Assembly (NCBI GenBank): GCA_034509735.1
Contig: JACGWO010000004.1
Location: 22,673,395 to 22,737,394, forward strand
Direction of reading: 5' to 3'
Length of the DNA: 64,000 nucleotides
Origin: Sesamum alatum
Lineage: Eukaryota; Streptophyta; Magnoliopsida; Lamiales; Pedaliaceae
Shown: positions 19,960-32,744 of the stretch, one piece after another
Numbering within the stretch: the first letter of the stretch is position 1
Layout: each line of letters begins with the position of its first letter
Notes under the pieces: generated by a model
Told to the model about the DNA's origin: nothing
The model's input: the letters and a program-made list of their open reading frames with translations, nothing else
The model's database searches: none
Translations under genes and position numbers: made by a program

Positions 19960-22069
19960 TGAAAGTGTGGATCGGCCGGGGATACACGCGGCGGAACCGT
20001 GGAAAATGATAAAAACATTAAACGATATGAAATTAAAAGCATGTTAAATTCGGATCAAGGGGTGTACCCTTGATCTTCACGGGCCGTTTGGTGTACCTCA
20101 TGTGTACAACTACATTACCATGGAGGCCATAGAATTGTGGAACAAGAAACAAGATGCAAGAAAACTTAAAGAACTCTTACCCTCGTAGTTTTCTTGATCA
20201 GCTGCATGTGTTGTTTTTGATTTACGCCTCCAAGAACTCTACGTAGAGTACCTCTAAAGTGGTCACGCAATTCACCGGATTGCAACATTCTCCCGTGCTA
20301 GCAAGAAAGACTTTTGGAAGTGAGATATCAACACAACGCTATGAATTAACATGATTGGTATCTCGTTGTTCTTCCTTGACCGAATCCAGAAGAACAAAAG
20401 AGTGTTTTCTTGGAGAGAGGGAGAGAGAGTGTGGACGAGAGAGAGGGGAATGGCATGAGTTGCGTGTGTGAGTTATTTGAGATTGTGTGTGTATTATGTA
20501 TTTGACACAAACTCTATAGGAAGCATCCATAAAGCCACAATCTCCACCACTACCTCAATGATGGCCAATTTTCTTCCTCTTAGTGGAGGGATGGATCTTG
20601 GCCATCCATCCCTCTTTCCCATGACCAAATTATGGCCATCCATTTCTCTTGGGCTTTTATGGTCTGGGTTGATTCAAATCCAATTTAAATGAACTCAAGG
20701 TCCAATGGACTTCATATCAAATCCAATTTTATATTCAAGCCCAAAATAAAATTCCATCCTTGTTATCCAATTAAAAGGAGCTCACTCAATTTAATTCATA
20801 AATCCAATTTATGAGTGAAGCCCAATAAATTAATTCAATTAATTTATAAAGGCTAAAACCCAAAATTTAATTAACCTCATTAATTAAACTTTTGAAAAAA
20901 TCATTCTATGAATTATTTGAATAAATGATCACATCATTTATGTTCTCCAAGACATCAATTTAATCCAATTAAATTAATCCTCCTTTTGGAATTAATTCTA
21001 AATTAATTTCCTTCACATCCAGTGAACTGTGTGTGACTCTTTAGGTTCATTCTCAGCTACACTTGGGTTAGTGTCCAATACTAATCTAATTTAGTTGCTT
21101 TCAATTATCCCATAATCGGAAGTAGCCCATTACCATAGGTGGCTGTCTAGCAACGATTCATGGCACTAGAGACTAGGTGAAACATGGCGTAAATATTTAG
21201 GCTCCCGAATACATACGAGTATGGTCCTTCCATCTACTGTCTCCCGGCCATAGTCTAGGGCATGGAATTGGGTATCTGTTCCCATCTTTGACTAGGAAGC
21301 TATACTCAATACTCGAGATTCCTCATTTGCCTTACTAAACTGTCACTGGTGTCACTGTGGCTATAGATTCTAAGGGAAACGGGTCCCAGAGCGTATATGA
21401 GACTCTACTATCACAACACTGATGGGAGATGGATTCTATCTTTGAATGCAGCATCCCCACTACACATTTTGATTGCATTAGATGAAGCTTATAACAACCG
21501 TATCTCTCGACACAGGCGTTGCTTGCCAAATCTAAGCTACAACAATCGTGTGCATGCAACAATCATGGTTCCTCAAGTCCGAGGACTAATCTCATACTAT
21601 CGGAGCCAGGAATTTCAGTAATACTGACCAAGCCCCAGCAAGCTTCCATTCGATTTTCGCAAGTTAATTCAGTCAGTTGACTACTTAGCCAACCAACCCA
21701 CTAAAATTGCATAGGCGACCTACGCCTCCTGTCAATGAAACACGACTGCAATCCTTAGTGCAAGTCTCTATTGGACCCTCGATGCCCTGTGTAGAGGTCC
21801 TCGACTTGGAACATTTCAGACCAATCCATAGAGGTTTGTTTCCTGACTGCCAACCAATGCGTAATCCAACATCTTGGATTCAAATGTTTGGTTTGTAGAC
21901 TTTGTTGTGTAGTTAACAGAATATTAACAGAAAGCAGTTAACACAACAATGAACAAATCCCATTGATTGAATATCACTGTTATTCATAAATATTACATTA
22001 TATCAAAATTATCAGAAAATAGATTATAAATGCCCAATCTAATTGGCTTCTTGGTCACCTATTCTAACA
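19960..22069 (-). repeat. Solo copia LTR (D)
   Basis: A 2.1-kb LTR of the A/B superfamily: window start TGAAAGTGTGGATC, end ATTCTAACA. Flanked by AGGCA (19955-19959) and AGGAA (22070-22074), a 5-bp target duplication with one mismatch. No internal region, PBS or PPT is attached, so it is most simply the product of recombination between two LTRs of a former full element. Inserted in gypsy gag: without it SSEEILAG runs into KLLPNYRSPNLAEYGG. Confidence 0.8.
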
Positions 22070-22333
22070 AGGAAAACTCCTTCCCAATTATCGATCACCC
22101 AACCTGGCTGAGTATGGCGGGATCACTGATCCGCAACAACATCTGGCCTGCTTCAAGAACGTCGCCCTTCTACATCAGTACACTAATAGTGTTAAATGTC
22201 ATGTGTTCGTGACCAACAGTGATTCAACCAATGCCCACAATCTCCATATGGACTTTCTTGGAGTTTCACTCTCTATTCCTCCATTAATTTTCCAATAGCT
22301 AACGACACCAGGAGACGTCCATGATGATAGCCT
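22070..22333 (+). pseudogene. Gypsy gag core
   Basis: KLLPNYRSPNLAEYGG, ITDPQQHLACFKNVALLHQY and SVKCHVFVT are characteristic of the plant gypsy gag domain (Pfam Retrotrans_gag type). After VFVT the match continues in another frame as FLEFHSLFLH, so a frameshift and stops are present. Ends at the insertion point of LTR E. Confidence 0.75.
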
Positions 22334-24297
22334 TGGATAGGCGTGTGGATCATCCCGGGAATAGCGCAAATGCGGAAGCGCGGTGTATTTTAAATTACAA
22401 AATTTAAACATGCATAACAATATTAAAAATAAACTCGTTCAAGGGGTGTGCCCTTGAAATTCCCGGGTGTTCGGTGTATCTCATGAATTATAAACATGCA
22501 TAAGAATCATGGAGGCCATAGGATTGGAAAATAGAGAAGATGAAAAATGTAAACGGAAACCTACCGATTCATCGTTGTCCCTTCTAACCGATACTCGCGT
22601 TGTTCCCCGATTTGCTCCAAGATCTCGTATGGGAACCCTCTAATTTGTGACACGCAATCTGCCCACGTATCTTGAACTTCGTGCTAGCGAACGAACAAGT
22701 ATTTTAGGAGAGGACGGATCGATCAAACGTTATTAGTTTAACGAGATCAATCCTCCTTTCTTCAATTGTTGAAAACAAAAGAACAAGAAACAATTTTCTT
22801 GGAGAGGGAAAAGAGAGGCGGACGAGAGAGAGGAGAGAGCACAGGTGAGTTTGTGTGTGTGTGTGTTTCAAGATTAATCATCTCTCCACAAGTGAAGGGC
22901 TAGGAATATATATAGAGGAGGAATCCATTCCTCTTCAAACTCCAACTCTTTGGAAGACTAATTTGACTAGGATTTTGACCTAGTCAAAGTAGCTCTTTGA
23001 TTTGGTCAAACAAATCCTAGCCATCCATCTCTCCTTTTAATCTCAACCATTAATTTAATTTGATGGAATATTAAAATTCCATTTAAATATTTCAAGGGCA
23101 ATAAATAAATATATTAAATATAAATATTTATTCCAAGCCCATTAAATTAATTTCCTAATAAATCTAATTTATTAGATAAATTCCTTTTATCTAATAAAAG
23201 GAATTAATTCTTCCCAAGAAAATAAGGACCCGATTAAATCTAATTTAATCGCTCCACTTCTCCAAATATTTAATTCCAAATTAAATACTTTAATGTGTGC
23301 GGATTGTGTGACTCTTTAGGTTCACCTTCAGCTAGACTTGGTTGGATTCCTAGAATCCGCCCGTTACCATGGGTGGCCATCTAGCAACGGTCCATGGTAC
23401 TAGAGACTAGGTGAATGAGATGAACATTTAGGCTCTACAGTACATCTATCCTTCCGTCTACGGTCTCACCACTTAGGGTCTAGGGCACGAAAAATGCAGG
23501 TACCCATTTTGGACCTAAGTGTCACTCTGTCCTTTACTAAACGCCGCAAGGGAAACCTTCCCTTCTGTTCAGTTACTGTGGCCACAGCTTTTAGGAACAA
23601 GACACAGAGCATTTGTGAGACTCAACTGTCAACACCTTTTGACAGGAGACAGATCCTTTCTTGGAAACCACTTTCACTCTGCACACCGGAGTTGTACTAG
23701 ATATGGCTTATGACTACTCAAGCACATCTTGGCAATCTCTCACCATATCTAAGATACAGCCCTAATGTACAGGTAAACTCAGCAATTCCTTAAGTCAAAG
23801 GACTTGACCTGTACCATTGGAACCGGGAACACACGTCATACCTAACCGACCCTACTCAAGGTCCTCCGTAAGACGGTTCCCGCGAGTCACCTCAGTCAGC
23901 TGCTACCTAGCAGGCCAACCCACTAACACCGCTTAGACGACCCTCGTCACCCGTCGATGAAATACGACAGCAAGTGCTTAATGCAAGTCTCGAGGGGAAT
24001 CTTGGTACCCATTTTCGAGATTCCTTAACTTGGAGATTTCCGGACTAATTCGGCAGAACTGATTTCATTGACCTACCTCCAAGCGTAGTCCCAGTCCCCA
24101 AAATGCGTTTTCAGTCTGTGGGCTTTGTTTGCGTAGTGAACAGATATATATAAAGCAGATAAAGTGAACACAAACAAAGTAAATGCCAAATGAATTTCAC
24201 TTCTTATTCATTATTGATTTATTAAAACCTCGAAATTGTTCAGACATAGGTTACAATTCGCCTACCAAGATTGGCTACATGGTCACCTATTCTCACA
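22334..24297 (-). repeat. Solo copia LTR (E)
   Basis: About 1.96 kb, similar to A's LTRs along its whole length (CCCGGGTGTTCGGTGTATCTC, TATATATAG at 22913, GTGTGACTCTTTAGGTTCACC). The ends are diverged (TGGATAGGCGTGTGG at the start, TCTCACA at the end). AGCCT at 22329-22333 and AGCCA at 24302-24306 may be the target duplication, but the right one is displaced by four bases. No internal part, so a solo LTR. Confidence 0.75.
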
Positions 24298-24958
24298 CAT
24301 GAGCCACTTCACAGTACAGCAGAAGAACACATAGAAGATGAGGGAGTAGCTTTAGCACTCAACGGAACAACCTTGTATCCCTTTACAAGTTCTAAAGTAT
24401 TAGCCGATGCCTTTGCGCAAGGATTAAAGGATGGGGAACTCTTTATGTACCTGATTAACAAGACCAATCCAACTATAATGGCATCTTGGCCCAATCCCAG
24501 ACATACATCGACATGGAAGAAGCATGCGTCAGCAAGAAGGAACGTCTAGGCCAAAGGCCCAAGGACTGGAAGGATAAGGGAGCTACTAAGAAGCCCAAGA
24601 TGGAGTACCGAGATAGGAATGGCTCTTTCCAGGACACACCACCCTCTTTAAATGCGTTAATCACCCAAGTGTTGATAACGGTAGAAGGCAAGGATTGTTG
24701 GCATATCCTAAAAAGGCTAAAGACAGACCTACCAAGCCTTGGTCAAACAAGTACTGCCATTTTCATAACGAGTATGGGCAGCTCGTTCAAGAATACGACC
24801 ACCTCAAGAATGAGATCAAGCTCATGCAGAATACTTCTAAGATATCTATAAGGAGAATCCCAAGCACCGGTCCCTACAAGAACGTGATCCCTCAAAGAAG
24901 AAACATATGGCCGGGTTTTGCATGGAGGAGACCCCCATATGTTATCCAGTTTAGTTAG
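24298..24958 (+). pseudogene. Gypsy gag C-terminal part
   Basis: Pieces in several frames: FTVQQKNT, SSKVLADAFAQGLKDGELF, then NKYCHFHNEYGQLVQEYDHL and KNEIKLMQN. The last matches the YCxFHxxxGHxTEEC zinc-knuckle-like end of plant gypsy gag, with the Cys and His altered (YGQLVQEYDHL). Several frameshifts. The element stops at about 24958. Confidence 0.7.
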
Positions 24959-24980
24959 AATATATAATAAGGATGGTAGG

Positions 24981-26519
24981 TTCCAAGATTGAATCTGTCA
25001 CTTGTTAGTATTTGACAATTAAGTCTCCTATGCACTCTGAGATGGTTTAACTCTTTGAGTCTGTGGCCACAACGAATGATCGAATAAGGAATGATTTTCT
25101 ATGTCGATCAATAAAGTAAACGCATTTCGAGTATTGAGCATAGCTGTCTAGTTTAGGATGGGAACCGACACCTAATTCCATGCCCTACACGAAGACCAAA
25201 AAACAACTGATGAAAGGACAATACCTATCTGAAACTTGGGAGCCTAAATGTTCACGCCAACATCGCCTAGTCGCTAGTGTCATGGACAGTTGCTAGACGA
25301 CCACCTATAGTGACGGACATTTCTGATAAATGGTTAATAAAGAATAATAAATTAAATTTGATTTAATTAATTAATTATGTTGGACACAAACCCAAGTAGA
25401 ACTGATGGTGAACCTGAAGACTCACACACAAATCACTATAAAAGTGGTGGAATTTAAATTTGAAAAATTCTAAAAGAAACGAATTAATTTAATTGAATTA
25501 AATTAATTTTGCAGAATATAAATGATTTGATAATTTATGTGCAAAATTTCATTTGATGAATGATCCAAGGTTTAATTAATTGGATTAATTATATTTGGAT
25601 TTGGCACTTTTAAATTAATTGGATTAATTTAATTATGTTTGATCTAATTAAATGATTTGATTAATTAATTAGTATATGGACTTGTGTTTCTTTAATTAGA
25701 TTAAATAAACTAGTGGATCTCTATTAGGTTTGAAATTAATTAGATTAGTTTAATATTCTTGGACCTTGGTTGGTCTTAATTTTATTTGATTAAACAAGCA
25801 TGGTCCACTACTTGAAGTCTAAACCCTCTTGCTTTGAGATCAAGTTAAGGAGTAGTTGTGACTCCTCCTTGAGATGAAGAGTGGTCGGCCATCAGGTTGT
25901 GTAGTGCACTAGTAGTGCACAAAGACGATTGGAAGTTATGCACAAGTTGTGCATATGTGTGTAGGTGGTTATCGTGGAGATAACTTTGAGATTTCATTGG
26001 CAGCCACACACAACTCTTTACTACTCCCAACTCTCGGTTGCTCTGTCTCCCTAAGAAGTACTACATTTCCAAATATTCTCCCTCTTGTGTTCTTTTTTAG
26101 TGGAATTCAAGCCAAGGACTAACAAGGCTCAAATACACTAACTAATAGTGCTAATTGATTTTTTTCTCTACGAACTAGTTCTATCTAGCAATATGACTTG
26201 TTTTTCCTTCCATTGTATGGAGTGGATGAACTGGAGGGATCTTGCGTTGGATTCTTGAAGTGAATAGATTTCAAGGGAACCAATGCTTGTAGCCGTTCAA
26301 TGCATAAATCGGAAAAAGGTATAATTTCGGTCTAAATTTTAGTACCTTTTTAGTTTTCTCCACTAGCCACTGTATAGGTGTTATGCTTGTTGTTATCTAT
26401 GTTTACACGTTTGAAACACCAAACGCCTGAAAATTTCAAAGAGCACACCACTTTGAATACTCTTTTATTTTATGCTTCTGTAGCATTTCGACGCTTTTCT
26501 GGGCCCTATTGAATCTTCA
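24981..26519 (+). repeat. 5' LTR of element F, truncated
   Basis: Begins inside the LTR (CCAAGATTGAATCTGTCAC corresponds to CCAAGAAAGGATCTGTCTC in A's LTR read on the minus strand). Includes GTGGCCACA, GCCTAAATGTTCAC and AGACTCACACACA landmarks, and ends in AATCTTCA next to the PBS. Missing roughly the first 600 bases. Confidence 0.7.
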
Positions 26520-26521
26520 AG

Positions 26522-26534
26522 TGGTATCAAACCC
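26522..26534 (+). other. Degenerate primer binding site of F
   Basis: TGGTATCAAACCC against TGGTATCAGAGCC in A and B; two substitutions. Confidence 0.75.
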
Positions 26535-28385
26535 CAGTTCGTTGTTTGTGGCTATTAGATTTAACATGTTTTAAGTGATTAGCATGTTAAACATGTTTAA
26601 GTGCTTTTGTAAAGCATGTTTACCGCTTTAATGCATGATTATATATTATAGGAATTGCATGTTAATTTTTGGGTTTAAATATAGATATCTTATATTTTCT
26701 AAAAATTTATGTTTCACTTTTGAATTGCAAAAATAAATTTTCTTTTTTAGATTTGACATTTGCAGCAGCAACAACCGTTGTGCCATGTTGGCTGGTCACT
26801 GGCCAACGCCTATGCGCAGCCTGGCCTATGCACCTATTAGCATGCGAGCTATCGACCGCGTGCCCACGCACACGCAACCATCTGTGCACGGCTAGTCAAT
26901 AGTGCTAAACCGATTACGTTGTTTTGTGCCATTTTTCCTTAAAATTTGGATTTCCAGATTTCTACAAAAAAAATTTTAATCTGTTAATTATGGATGATTT
27001 CAATTTTAGTTAGATTCAATTTTTCTAAAACTAAAATTATTTTGTATTAATTTGAAAATAGTTTCCAAACAAAATAAAATATTTGTACATTGGATGCATG
27101 GTTCTTGATATCCAGTTTTTAAGTGAATTATTAGTATGTATTTTTTTAAATATAATCCTATTTTAATTTATGATATTGGATATCATGGTTTAAATGCATT
27201 AGATGTATTTCGTGTGCCATATTAATATTTGATATGAATGTGCTTAATTGTTTATTGGATAAACAATTAGGAATGATCACAAAGCCTATTGGACCCGTGT
27301 TGTTAGTGTTAGTTCTTGCAGGGTGACGTATTCGTGCCTTTTTGTTTTAATTTCCACTATCATTTTTAGTTTTGTAATAAAAAGGCTTTCTATCTCCCTC
27401 CACATGTACTCGCCCCAACTTTTGATTGGAGATTCTTGCTTATGAATGAGTGTAGTGTAGATTGTGAGGTTTAATTTTTTAAATAAATTGTAAGGAAGCT
27501 CCTAATGGCAATGGAAGAGGCCCATTGGATGGAGCCCACAATGGAGAGTCGAAGAACGGAGAGAATTACGAAGGCCCATTAAAATGATAATGGGTTTATA
27601 TGTTTTTGTAAAAGCGTAGGGCTACCACCGTAGGAAGACCATTAATCCACTGCGGGCTCAGTAGATTGCATAGGACTAGGTTTGTGATCATCCAACAGGG
27701 GTGTGCTAGGCTTTATTGCATGTGGTATGTTTGGAGTGCATTATTTAATATTTGATTAAACCAAAGCATGCAAAACACTTAATGATGAGGTCGTGGTCTT
27801 AATAAAACTAAACTCTTAGTTGAATGGTCCAAGTTAATATTAAGCCCGAAATGGAATTAATCAAATAGTTTGATTAAATCCAAGCGTTCCATCTGCAACA
27901 ATGAAGTGTCGATGCTACCTCCACCCGTTCGTAGTCTCACGAGACGTCGCACGTTTGGAATGGAAGAAGCTATCTATTGTTGTGAACAAAGAAGTATTCT
28001 GATGTTTCCGTGTCTCACGAATCATGGGGGGTGACAGTTGTGATATTCATTTGATTGATGGGTCGGGTCTAATACTAAGTAACGTGATTTGTTTGGATCC
28101 TAGGAATCACCTAAAGAGGCGAGGCAACATATCTTGGGGATCTCATTTCATGAGAATGATAATGGTTACCTCCCACAAAGTAATTTCTATGTGAATTCTA
28201 AAAGAGGGGCATGAAGAATTGCATTTGTGGACGCCAAGCCCATTAGAAAATGATTTTCCAAAACACTACATGAGAGTAGTGGATTTTTGAAAAATAGTGG
28301 GAGGGTTATTGACTAAAAATCAAGTCTTAACTTGAATTCAATATTACCATAATCTACCAAATTTTCAACTTTACATTTGATGTAG
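26535..28385 (+). other. Leader of element F with decayed GC-rich block
   Basis: Non-coding. 26758-26895 is a local G/C-richer island (GCAGCAGCAACAACCGTTG, TGCGCAGCC, CGCGTGCCCACGCACACGC) where A and B have their GC-rich blocks. Further on it carries leader landmarks and ends in AATAGTGGGAGGGTTATTGAC, the equivalent of the sequence before gag in A. Confidence 0.55.
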
Positions 28386-29205
28386 ATGTCTTAGAATCCA
28401 CTCACTGCAATCTTTGAGACTAATAAATTTAATGGAACAAACTACAACAATATGTTGTGAAATCATTGAATTGATCAAGATATTGAAAACCAGACTTACG
28501 TTCTGGATTAGTCTCTTCCTCGAGTCTTGTCAGAGAGGTCCAGGCCTGAAGAGCGTTTGACATTCAATAAGTGGCATGAGGATAATCGGAAGATCCGCAG
28601 CATCGTATTGGCGTATACGACAAATGAGATCCTTGGGCATGACTATGTCAAGTCCATGATGCTTTACATGCAAGATGTGTATGCGGTCCTAGACGGAAAA
28701 TTAGATATGTTCCGATGAAGGCATTTTTCGACACCAAGATGACTGAAGAGCCCTAGGTGAAAGAGCGCGGTATCAAGATGCTATCTCTTGTGAAGAAGCT
28801 CGAGGACCTCAAAGCTTGGTTTGAGAATGACACGTCCTCCCTCTTGCTACCCATTTGTCATAAACTTTAACATAAATGGGCTTATGAAGTCCATGAATGA
28901 GTTGATCAATATGTTGGTCCAATTCAAGGTGATGACTAAGAGGTTAGAGCTGGCAGTCATGTTGGGGAATGATTCGACCACAAAGGCAAAAGAAAAGAGT
29001 GTCGGGCGCTTGAAGAGGAAGAAGGGTAAGACAAATGCCACTGCTAACGCTCTGAGCACTCTTGTAGTCCCACTCGGCATGGGCAAAGAAAAGAGGACGG
29101 TGGTTCAACAGTCAGGGAGCGCAAATGATGTTTGCATAAACTATCCTGAGGAAGGGCATTAGAAGAGGGAGTGTCCAAACCTCTTTTCCAATCAAGGTAT
29201 CATTT
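28386..29205 (+). pseudogene. Copia gag of element F
   Basis: Starts ATGTCTTAG, so the third codon is already a stop (A has AAG/Lys there). Recognisable pieces: ETNKFNGTNYNN, RPEERLTFNKWHEDNRKIRS, INGLMKSMNELINMLVQF, GRLKRKKGKTNA and a knuckle remnant CINYPEEGH, in which the second Cys is Tyr. A TAG follows at 29160-29162, then KRECPNLFSNQGI. Multiple frame breaks. The same TAG position is found in element B. Confidence 0.8.
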
Positions 29206-29510
29206 GTTGTTAAGCTTTAACATATTTATTAGTCAAGCGTTGTTTCCCTCTTAAATCTATTCACTTCAAGAATCCATCGTAGGATCCCTCTAGTTCCTCC
29301 ACACCACGCAATGATAGGAAAAATAAGTCTTGTAGCTAGATAGAACTAGTTCATAGGGAAACAAATTCAATTAGCACTATTAGTTAGTGTAATTGAACTT
29401 TCTCAGTTCTTGGCTTGAATCCAATTAAAAAGAACACAAGAGGGAGAATATTTGGGAATGTAGTGCTTGGTTTCTTAGGGAAAGAAAACAACCAAGAGTT
29501 GAGAGTAGTA
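29206..29510 (-). repeat. Copia LTR fragment, inverted relative to F
   Basis: Reverse complement of about 26030-26290 in F's LTR (CCTCTTGTGTTC, CTAATAGTGCTAATTGA and GAACTAGTTCTATCTAG correspond). It lies next to RNase H of G in the order expected of G's 3' LTR, but the LTR start and PPT are missing. Confidence 0.65.
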
Positions 29511-30780
29511 ATGAGATCCACTCCCACGTCGCCTCTTCCTACAATCTCTCGTATCAGATGGTAACATTTGAGGATTTTGGCCTTATTATGAATTCTTGGT
29601 TTCTTTGCTTGCACAATCGTCGCGTTGTTACCACAGCACAACTACGGGCTCGGTAATGCTAGGTACCACACTCAATGTTTGGATGTAGTTTATCATCCAA
29701 ACTGCCTCCTTAGCAGTTTCAGAAGGTGCTATGTATCAGCCACAGTAGTGGAGTCAGTTGTAGTGTCTTACTTGGAAGTCTTCCAAACAACTAATCTTCC
29801 ATTGAGCTTAAATACATAACCTGATTGAGATTTGATATCTTCTACATCTGATTCGAAGTTGGATCAGTATAATCTTCCATTATCAATTCTCAATTGTCGT
29901 ATACCAAGAACAAATCCTTAGTTCTTCTCATGTACTTAAGGACAGTCTTGACGGAAACTTAGTGTTGATCATTAGCACATGTCTGATAGCGGTTCCTAAC
30001 ACTCGGGGCATGCACTACATCAAATCTTGACACTGGAAAGCATACTGTATGCTACCAACAGCAGAGGCATAGTAAATGTTAGACATTCTCTTGATCTCCT
30101 CATCAGTCTTTGGTAGTTTATCCCAGGAGAGCTTTACTTCATGCCTCATGGGAAGGAAACCTTGTTGCAAACACTACATTTTGAAACTTTTCAAGACTTT
30201 GTCGATATACAAGGATTAGGTCAATCCTAATATCCTCTTAGATATTTCTCTATAGATATTGATGCCCAAGATGTAAGATGCCTCACCCATATCATTCACG
30301 GAGAACTGGGTAGATAATCGTACTTTAGTATCCCTTAACATCTTCACATCACTCCGAATGAGTAAGATGCCATCTACGTTAATTATTAGAAACACAACTG
30401 TGTTCCCTCTAATATTTTTACACATACATGGATCATACTCGTTTTTGATAAAATCACAATTTTGTATGATCTTATCAAAACGATGTTCCAACTCCAGGAC
30501 GCCTGTTTGAGTCAATAGATGGACCACTGGAGTTTGCAAACCCTTTGCTCACTCCCTTTGATATGAAACCTTCCGGGTAATCCATATAGATCTCTTCTTC
30601 AACAAAATCGTTGAGGAACGCCTTTTTCACATCCATTTTCCATGTTTCGTAGTCATAATATGTTGCTACGCAAAGCAAGATCCTAATGGATTTGACCATG
30701 GCTACCGGCAAATAGGTTACCTCGAAATCTACTCTAGGTCATTTTTAGTATAACCCTTCATAACTAACCGTACCTTGAAG
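29511..30780 (-). pseudogene. Copia RT-RNase H remnant (element G)
   Basis: Minus-strand pieces: NNATIVQAKKPRIHNKAKI and LIREIVGRGDVGVD (RNase H end), DMGEASYILGINIYREISKR, FLIINVDGILLI (catalytic YVDD changed to NVDG), FDKIIQNCDFIKNEYDPCM, AFLNDFVEEEIYMDYPEGF and MVKSIRILLC. The catalytic motif and several frames are destroyed. Confidence 0.8.
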
Positions 30781-31380
30781 ATCGCTACCTGCCAAGTTAG
30801 TGCATTTACTTAGTTATCTTATTTTCTTTTTTGTTGAACATTCATAATTGTATTATGGTGCGGAACAACGTATAAGCCATTACGTAATTTCCAAGCATAA
30901 ATGAAGAACTATTCTTCATCAAATATAAACATTTTTTCATTAATCAAAAAAATTGTAGACCTCCTCATCAAGTATGGGGATCGATACAATATTTTTTATC
31001 ATGCTAGGTATAAAATAGCATTTGTTTAACACTATCCTAACATCAGGGCTAACAACTAAATGAAGTTCTCCTATAACTTCGATGGCAACCTATTTTTCGT
31101 CTCCAAGCCGGAGTATCATATCCATTCATTTAGTCTTTTGCTTCTTATCCTCACCTACAAATCATTGCAAATGTATGCTCCAAGCCAGGTATCCAATTCC
31201 CAAGAAGTAGTGTTAGTCACAATGTTAAGTTCAACAACATAAATACCTGGACAGAGGCAAGGTACTCCTTGCAATACCTCTTCCAGTGCCCTTTCACATG
31301 GCAGAAGTCACATTAATCTTCTACTTTTGGCCCTTTGCCCTTATCTTGGGCCCCTTTACTTTCACATGGCAGAAGTCACA
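30781..31380 (-). pseudogene. Copia zinc knuckle and protease remnant (element G)
   Basis: Corresponds to A 8250-8760 on the minus strand: a knuckle-like stretch near 31290-31310, a protease region around 31160-31200 (CAAATCATTGCAAATGTATGC matches A near 8565) and the following region with MLG/VPSM-like sequence near 31000. Integrase, about 1 kb in A, is absent: this segment lies directly beside the RT part at about 30780. Confidence 0.6.
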
Positions 31381-31462
31381 TCAATAACTCCATCATTTAG
31401 TTTCATTCAACAATTAATATCCCCAACAGTAAATTCAATCATTTAATTCCACTCAACAACAA

Positions 31463-31911
31463 AGAACAAAATTTGATGATCGTAGTAAGCAAAAGGTGTT
31501 TCTTAGTTATGATGACAACTATAAGGGACACAGATGTTTTGATCTTGTAACTCGGAAAGTTGTGATTAGCAGAGATGTGGAGTTCGAGGAAGATGTCTCG
31601 TGGAATTGGAGCATCAAAAGGAGACATATCATTGTCGTTCATATCTGGAAGAAGAATAGAATGAGGAGCAAGAAGTCAAATGCAATAGTTCAACGCCTAG
31701 TTCTTCCCCAACATGCTCAGACATGCAACCACAAAGGTTTTGGTGCATAAATGATCTTTTATAATATTAAAAAAAAATGATGATACAATTTTCAATTTGT
31801 TTAGGAATTATGAACCTTTGAGTTTTGCAAAAAAATTGTAAAGGAAATAAATGGGCATAAGCCATAAAGGAAGAAATTCATTCCATTAAGAAAAATGACA
31901 CTTAGAAGATA
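31463..31911 (+). pseudogene. Copia integrase C-terminus and RT start (element H, 5' piece)
   Basis: Plus-strand SKQKVFLSYDDNYKGHRCFD and TRKVVISRDVEFEED form the post-integrase GY/YDP/SRDV box, of a lineage different from A. Further right, broken frames give YEPLSFAKK and SIKKNDTW, the start of RT. The coding sequence is interrupted at 31911 by the CACTA element and resumes at 35961. Confidence 0.8.
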
Positions 31912-32744
31912 CACTATAATAAAATCTTTTTATTGCTACAGATTATGTGCGACAGAAAATATCCATCCCAAATTGGAACACATTTTGCAACAATCTTTCA
32001 GAACAAGGTGATGAGTTTTGGGACGGGTTGCCCGTCCCAAATTCAACTACAAAAAGAGGCTCGTCTTATGTTGTAGCAAAAATCGTCTCAAAATGTGTTT
32101 CATCCTACATTTGGTACGATTTATTTGTGAGGAAAAATCCAACTCAATTTTGAGTTAGATTTTTCGATGGTATAGATTAATTGAGACGTTTGGCAACCAA
32201 AAAAAAAATCCTTGCAAATTCGATGGAAAATCCATCGTAAAATGCAACAACGTTAGCGGCTGCTCTTACTTCCGTCATAGAGTATTAATTGCGTCGCAAG
32301 TCTAATAGCTATTTCCACAATGATACTTATTCCGTTGCAAAGTTGTTGCAAACTCTATTGCAAATTGTGTCACTATTATTTCTCAATGGCTAGTTTTTTC
32401 CATCGCAAATTCCGCTGCAATAGCGTCGCACTTTTTTCTATATATATGTTGTTTTTATTTCATTTGTATTCACTCTTAAATCATTAAATTGCAGACACAC
32501 ACACACACACATTTAATCTCTCTCGGATTTTCAAGTATATTAAAAGTATTATCATCGTTTGCGTACTGTTGATCTTTTGAGCTGATTGATCTGCATTTGG
32601 AACCCTATTCTGTTCAATGTAGCTTAATTAATGTTTTTAAATTTTTATATTTAAATGTTAATTATTATTAGTAACAATTAATTAATTTATAGTTCAAAAT
32701 TTATATATTTGTATATATGTGTATATATAGTGGTCATCATGTTA

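Larger units (their letters stand above)
19000..24958 (+). mobile_element. Ty3/gypsy 5' end with gag, interrupted by two solo LTRs
   Basis: Plus-strand gypsy relic: LTR 3' part (about 19000-19437), PBS-like site (19439-19453) and gag pieces at 19481-19959, 22070-22333 and 24298-24958. Gag reads on across solo LTRs D and E when these are set aside. No protease, integrase or RT follows; after 24958 another element begins. The gag type resembles plant elements with the AEYGGITDP and CHFHNEYGQ motifs. Confidence 0.7.
24981..29205 (+). mobile_element. Decayed Ty1/copia element F (LTR, leader, gag)
   Basis: Plus-strand relative of A and B: 5'-truncated LTR (24981-26519), degenerate PBS (26522-26534), leader with inverted counterparts of A's leader landmarks (GGATGATC-type site near 27680, TCTCACGAGAC near 27937), and gag with stops. 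Ends at about 29205 just after the zinc knuckle, where inverted LTR sequence begins. Confidence 0.75.
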
